Assembly: GCA_041392785.1 (NCBI GenBank)
Contig: JAWKLK010000001.1
Span: 620,001 to 684,000 of the forward strand
Source: OLB9 sp041392785
GTDB taxonomy: Bacteria > Bacteroidota > Bacteroidia > Chitinophagales > Saprospiraceae
Length of the DNA: 64,000 nt
Reading direction: 5' to 3'
The notes below the pieces were generated by a model. It saw only the letters and a list, made by a program, of their open reading frames with translations, did no database searches and was not told where the DNA came from. The translations under genes and the position numbers were made by a program. The first letter of the stretch is position 1. The number at the start of each line of letters is the position of its first letter. This document shows positions 63,447-64,000 of the stretch, piece by piece.

Positions 63447-64000
63447 TTAGCTAAATAAAAATTCAACATCCTGTCTGGTAAGTTTTTTAAAAAATGCCCC
63501 ATCATCTGCTATGAGATCCTTTGAAATACTGATTTTATTTTCTTGCAAAGTGAGAATCTTTTCTTCTACTGAATCTTTACATATCATTTTGTATGCGAAA
63601 ACTGTTTTATCCTGCCCTATTCTATGTGCTCTGTCTATCGCTTGTACTTCGGTGGCGGGGTTCCACCACGGATCCACTATATACACATAATCTGCCGCTG
63701 TAAGATTAAGACCTACGCCACCAGCTTTTAGTGAAATTAAAAATACTTTTATAGACGGATCATTCTGAAAACTCTCTATTAACTCTTTTCTTTTTTCTGC
63801 GGGAGTACCTCCATCCAAGTAACAAAACTTGATCCCATGTCCTTCTATTTCTAATCTAATCAGTCCCAACATCTCTGTAAACTGAGAGAAAACAAGCATT
63901 TTATGATCACCAGAATTTTCTAGTATTTCTCGCAATAATTCTTCAATTTTTACACCCGTGGATGGTCTGATTTCTGAATCTTTCAATAATCTTACATCAT
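63447..64000 (-). CDS. Snf2-family DNA helicase/ATPase, C-terminal part
   Basis: The gene runs off the right edge: the frame remains open to position 64000, so the listed end is the window limit, not the gene start. The 184 visible residues contain helicase motifs IV-VI of Snf2 proteins: KMLVFSQFTEMLGLI, FQNDPSIKVFLISLKAGGVG, LNLTAADYVYIVDPWWNPA, and EVQAIDRAHRIGQDKTVFAY. Such proteins are ATP-driven translocases acting on DNA or on RNA polymerase (RapA-like). The N-terminal ATPase half is missing from the window, so the subfamily cannot be told. Confidence 0.93.
   Translation of the reverse strand, partial: DVRLLKDSEIRPSTGVKIEELLREILENSGDHKMLVFSQFTEMLGLIRLEIEGHGIKFCYLDGGTPAEKRKELIESFQNDPSIKVFLISLKAGGVGLNLTAADYVYIVDPWWNPATEVQAIDRAHRIGQDKTVFAYKMICKDSVEEKILTLQENKISISKDLIADDGAFFKKLTRQDVEFLFS

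Overview
The window reads as an AT-rich chromosomal segment of a Bacteroidota bacterium, most likely from the Saprospiria/Chitinophagia side of the phylum; the class is an inference. Supporting signs are type IX secretion (T9SS) C-terminal domains on two large exported proteins, SprB-like repeats, a fused CcoN-CcoO oxidase subunit, a TIGR02757-type gene, near absence of Shine-Dalgarno sequences, and several upstream sites matching the Bacteroidota promoter (TTTG, about 19-20 bases, TAnnTTTG). No phage, insertion sequence, CRISPR array, toxin-antitoxin pair or defence island was seen. This is mostly a core-genome region.

Layout. 1-3726 (minus): the first codons of a PiT phosphate transporter, a secreted M4 metalloprotease with a T9SS signal, and a small lipoprotein gene that looks frameshifted. 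3809-12774 (minus): a complete cbb3 oxidase cluster, ccoS-ccoNO-ccoQ-ccoP-ccoG-fixH-tauE/safE-like, running into a flippase, prmC and mobA. ccoS and ccoQ are very small genes read directly from the sequence. 12980-20398: a nitroreductase, then a tight minus-strand cluster (PLP sulfur-amino-acid enzyme, radC, M28 peptidase, hpt, thioesterase, pheS, EamA transporter, rhodanese). 20622-25281: selO, a small membrane protein, nadC, an alpha/beta hydrolase and an FtsE-like ATPase.

25476-31325 (plus): a beta-oxidation pair (3-hydroxyacyl-CoA dehydrogenase/enoyl-CoA hydratase and thiolase), then a PfkB kinase and a DUF819 membrane protein. 31546-39567: a giant adhesin-like T9SS protein of about 2,670 residues. 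39651-45094: a textbook promoter and terminator-like leader hairpin, then rimP-nusA-infB and a TIGR02757 protein; rimP is split by a -1 frameshift at an A-run. 45091-48913 (minus): GH31 glucosidase, tRNA-Cys and a methyltransferase with a clear promoter. 49085-51715: a Crp/Fnr regulator next to a histidine-bearing polytopic membrane protein, and a thioredoxin-SPOR fusion. 52028-57372 (plus): lipid and translation genes fabH-efp-accB-accC and an MsbA-like exporter. 57367-64000 (minus): an acyltransferase-like protein, acyl-CoA ligase, uvrA, tatA and the C-terminal part of a Snf2 helicase.

How the genes fit together: the window supports microaerobic respiration (cbb3), fatty-acid breakdown (acyl-CoA ligase, dehydrogenase/hydratase, thiolase) and synthesis (FabH, AccB, AccC), the translation and transcription core (PheS, RimP, NusA, IF-2, EF-P, PrmC, tRNA-Cys), repair (UvrA, RadC-like) and T9SS export of a protease and an adhesin. 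I did not find a convincing undescribed system. The points most worth checking are the rimP A-run frameshift, the hairpin in the nusA-operon leader, the Crp/Fnr-linked membrane protein and the thioredoxin-SPOR fusion.
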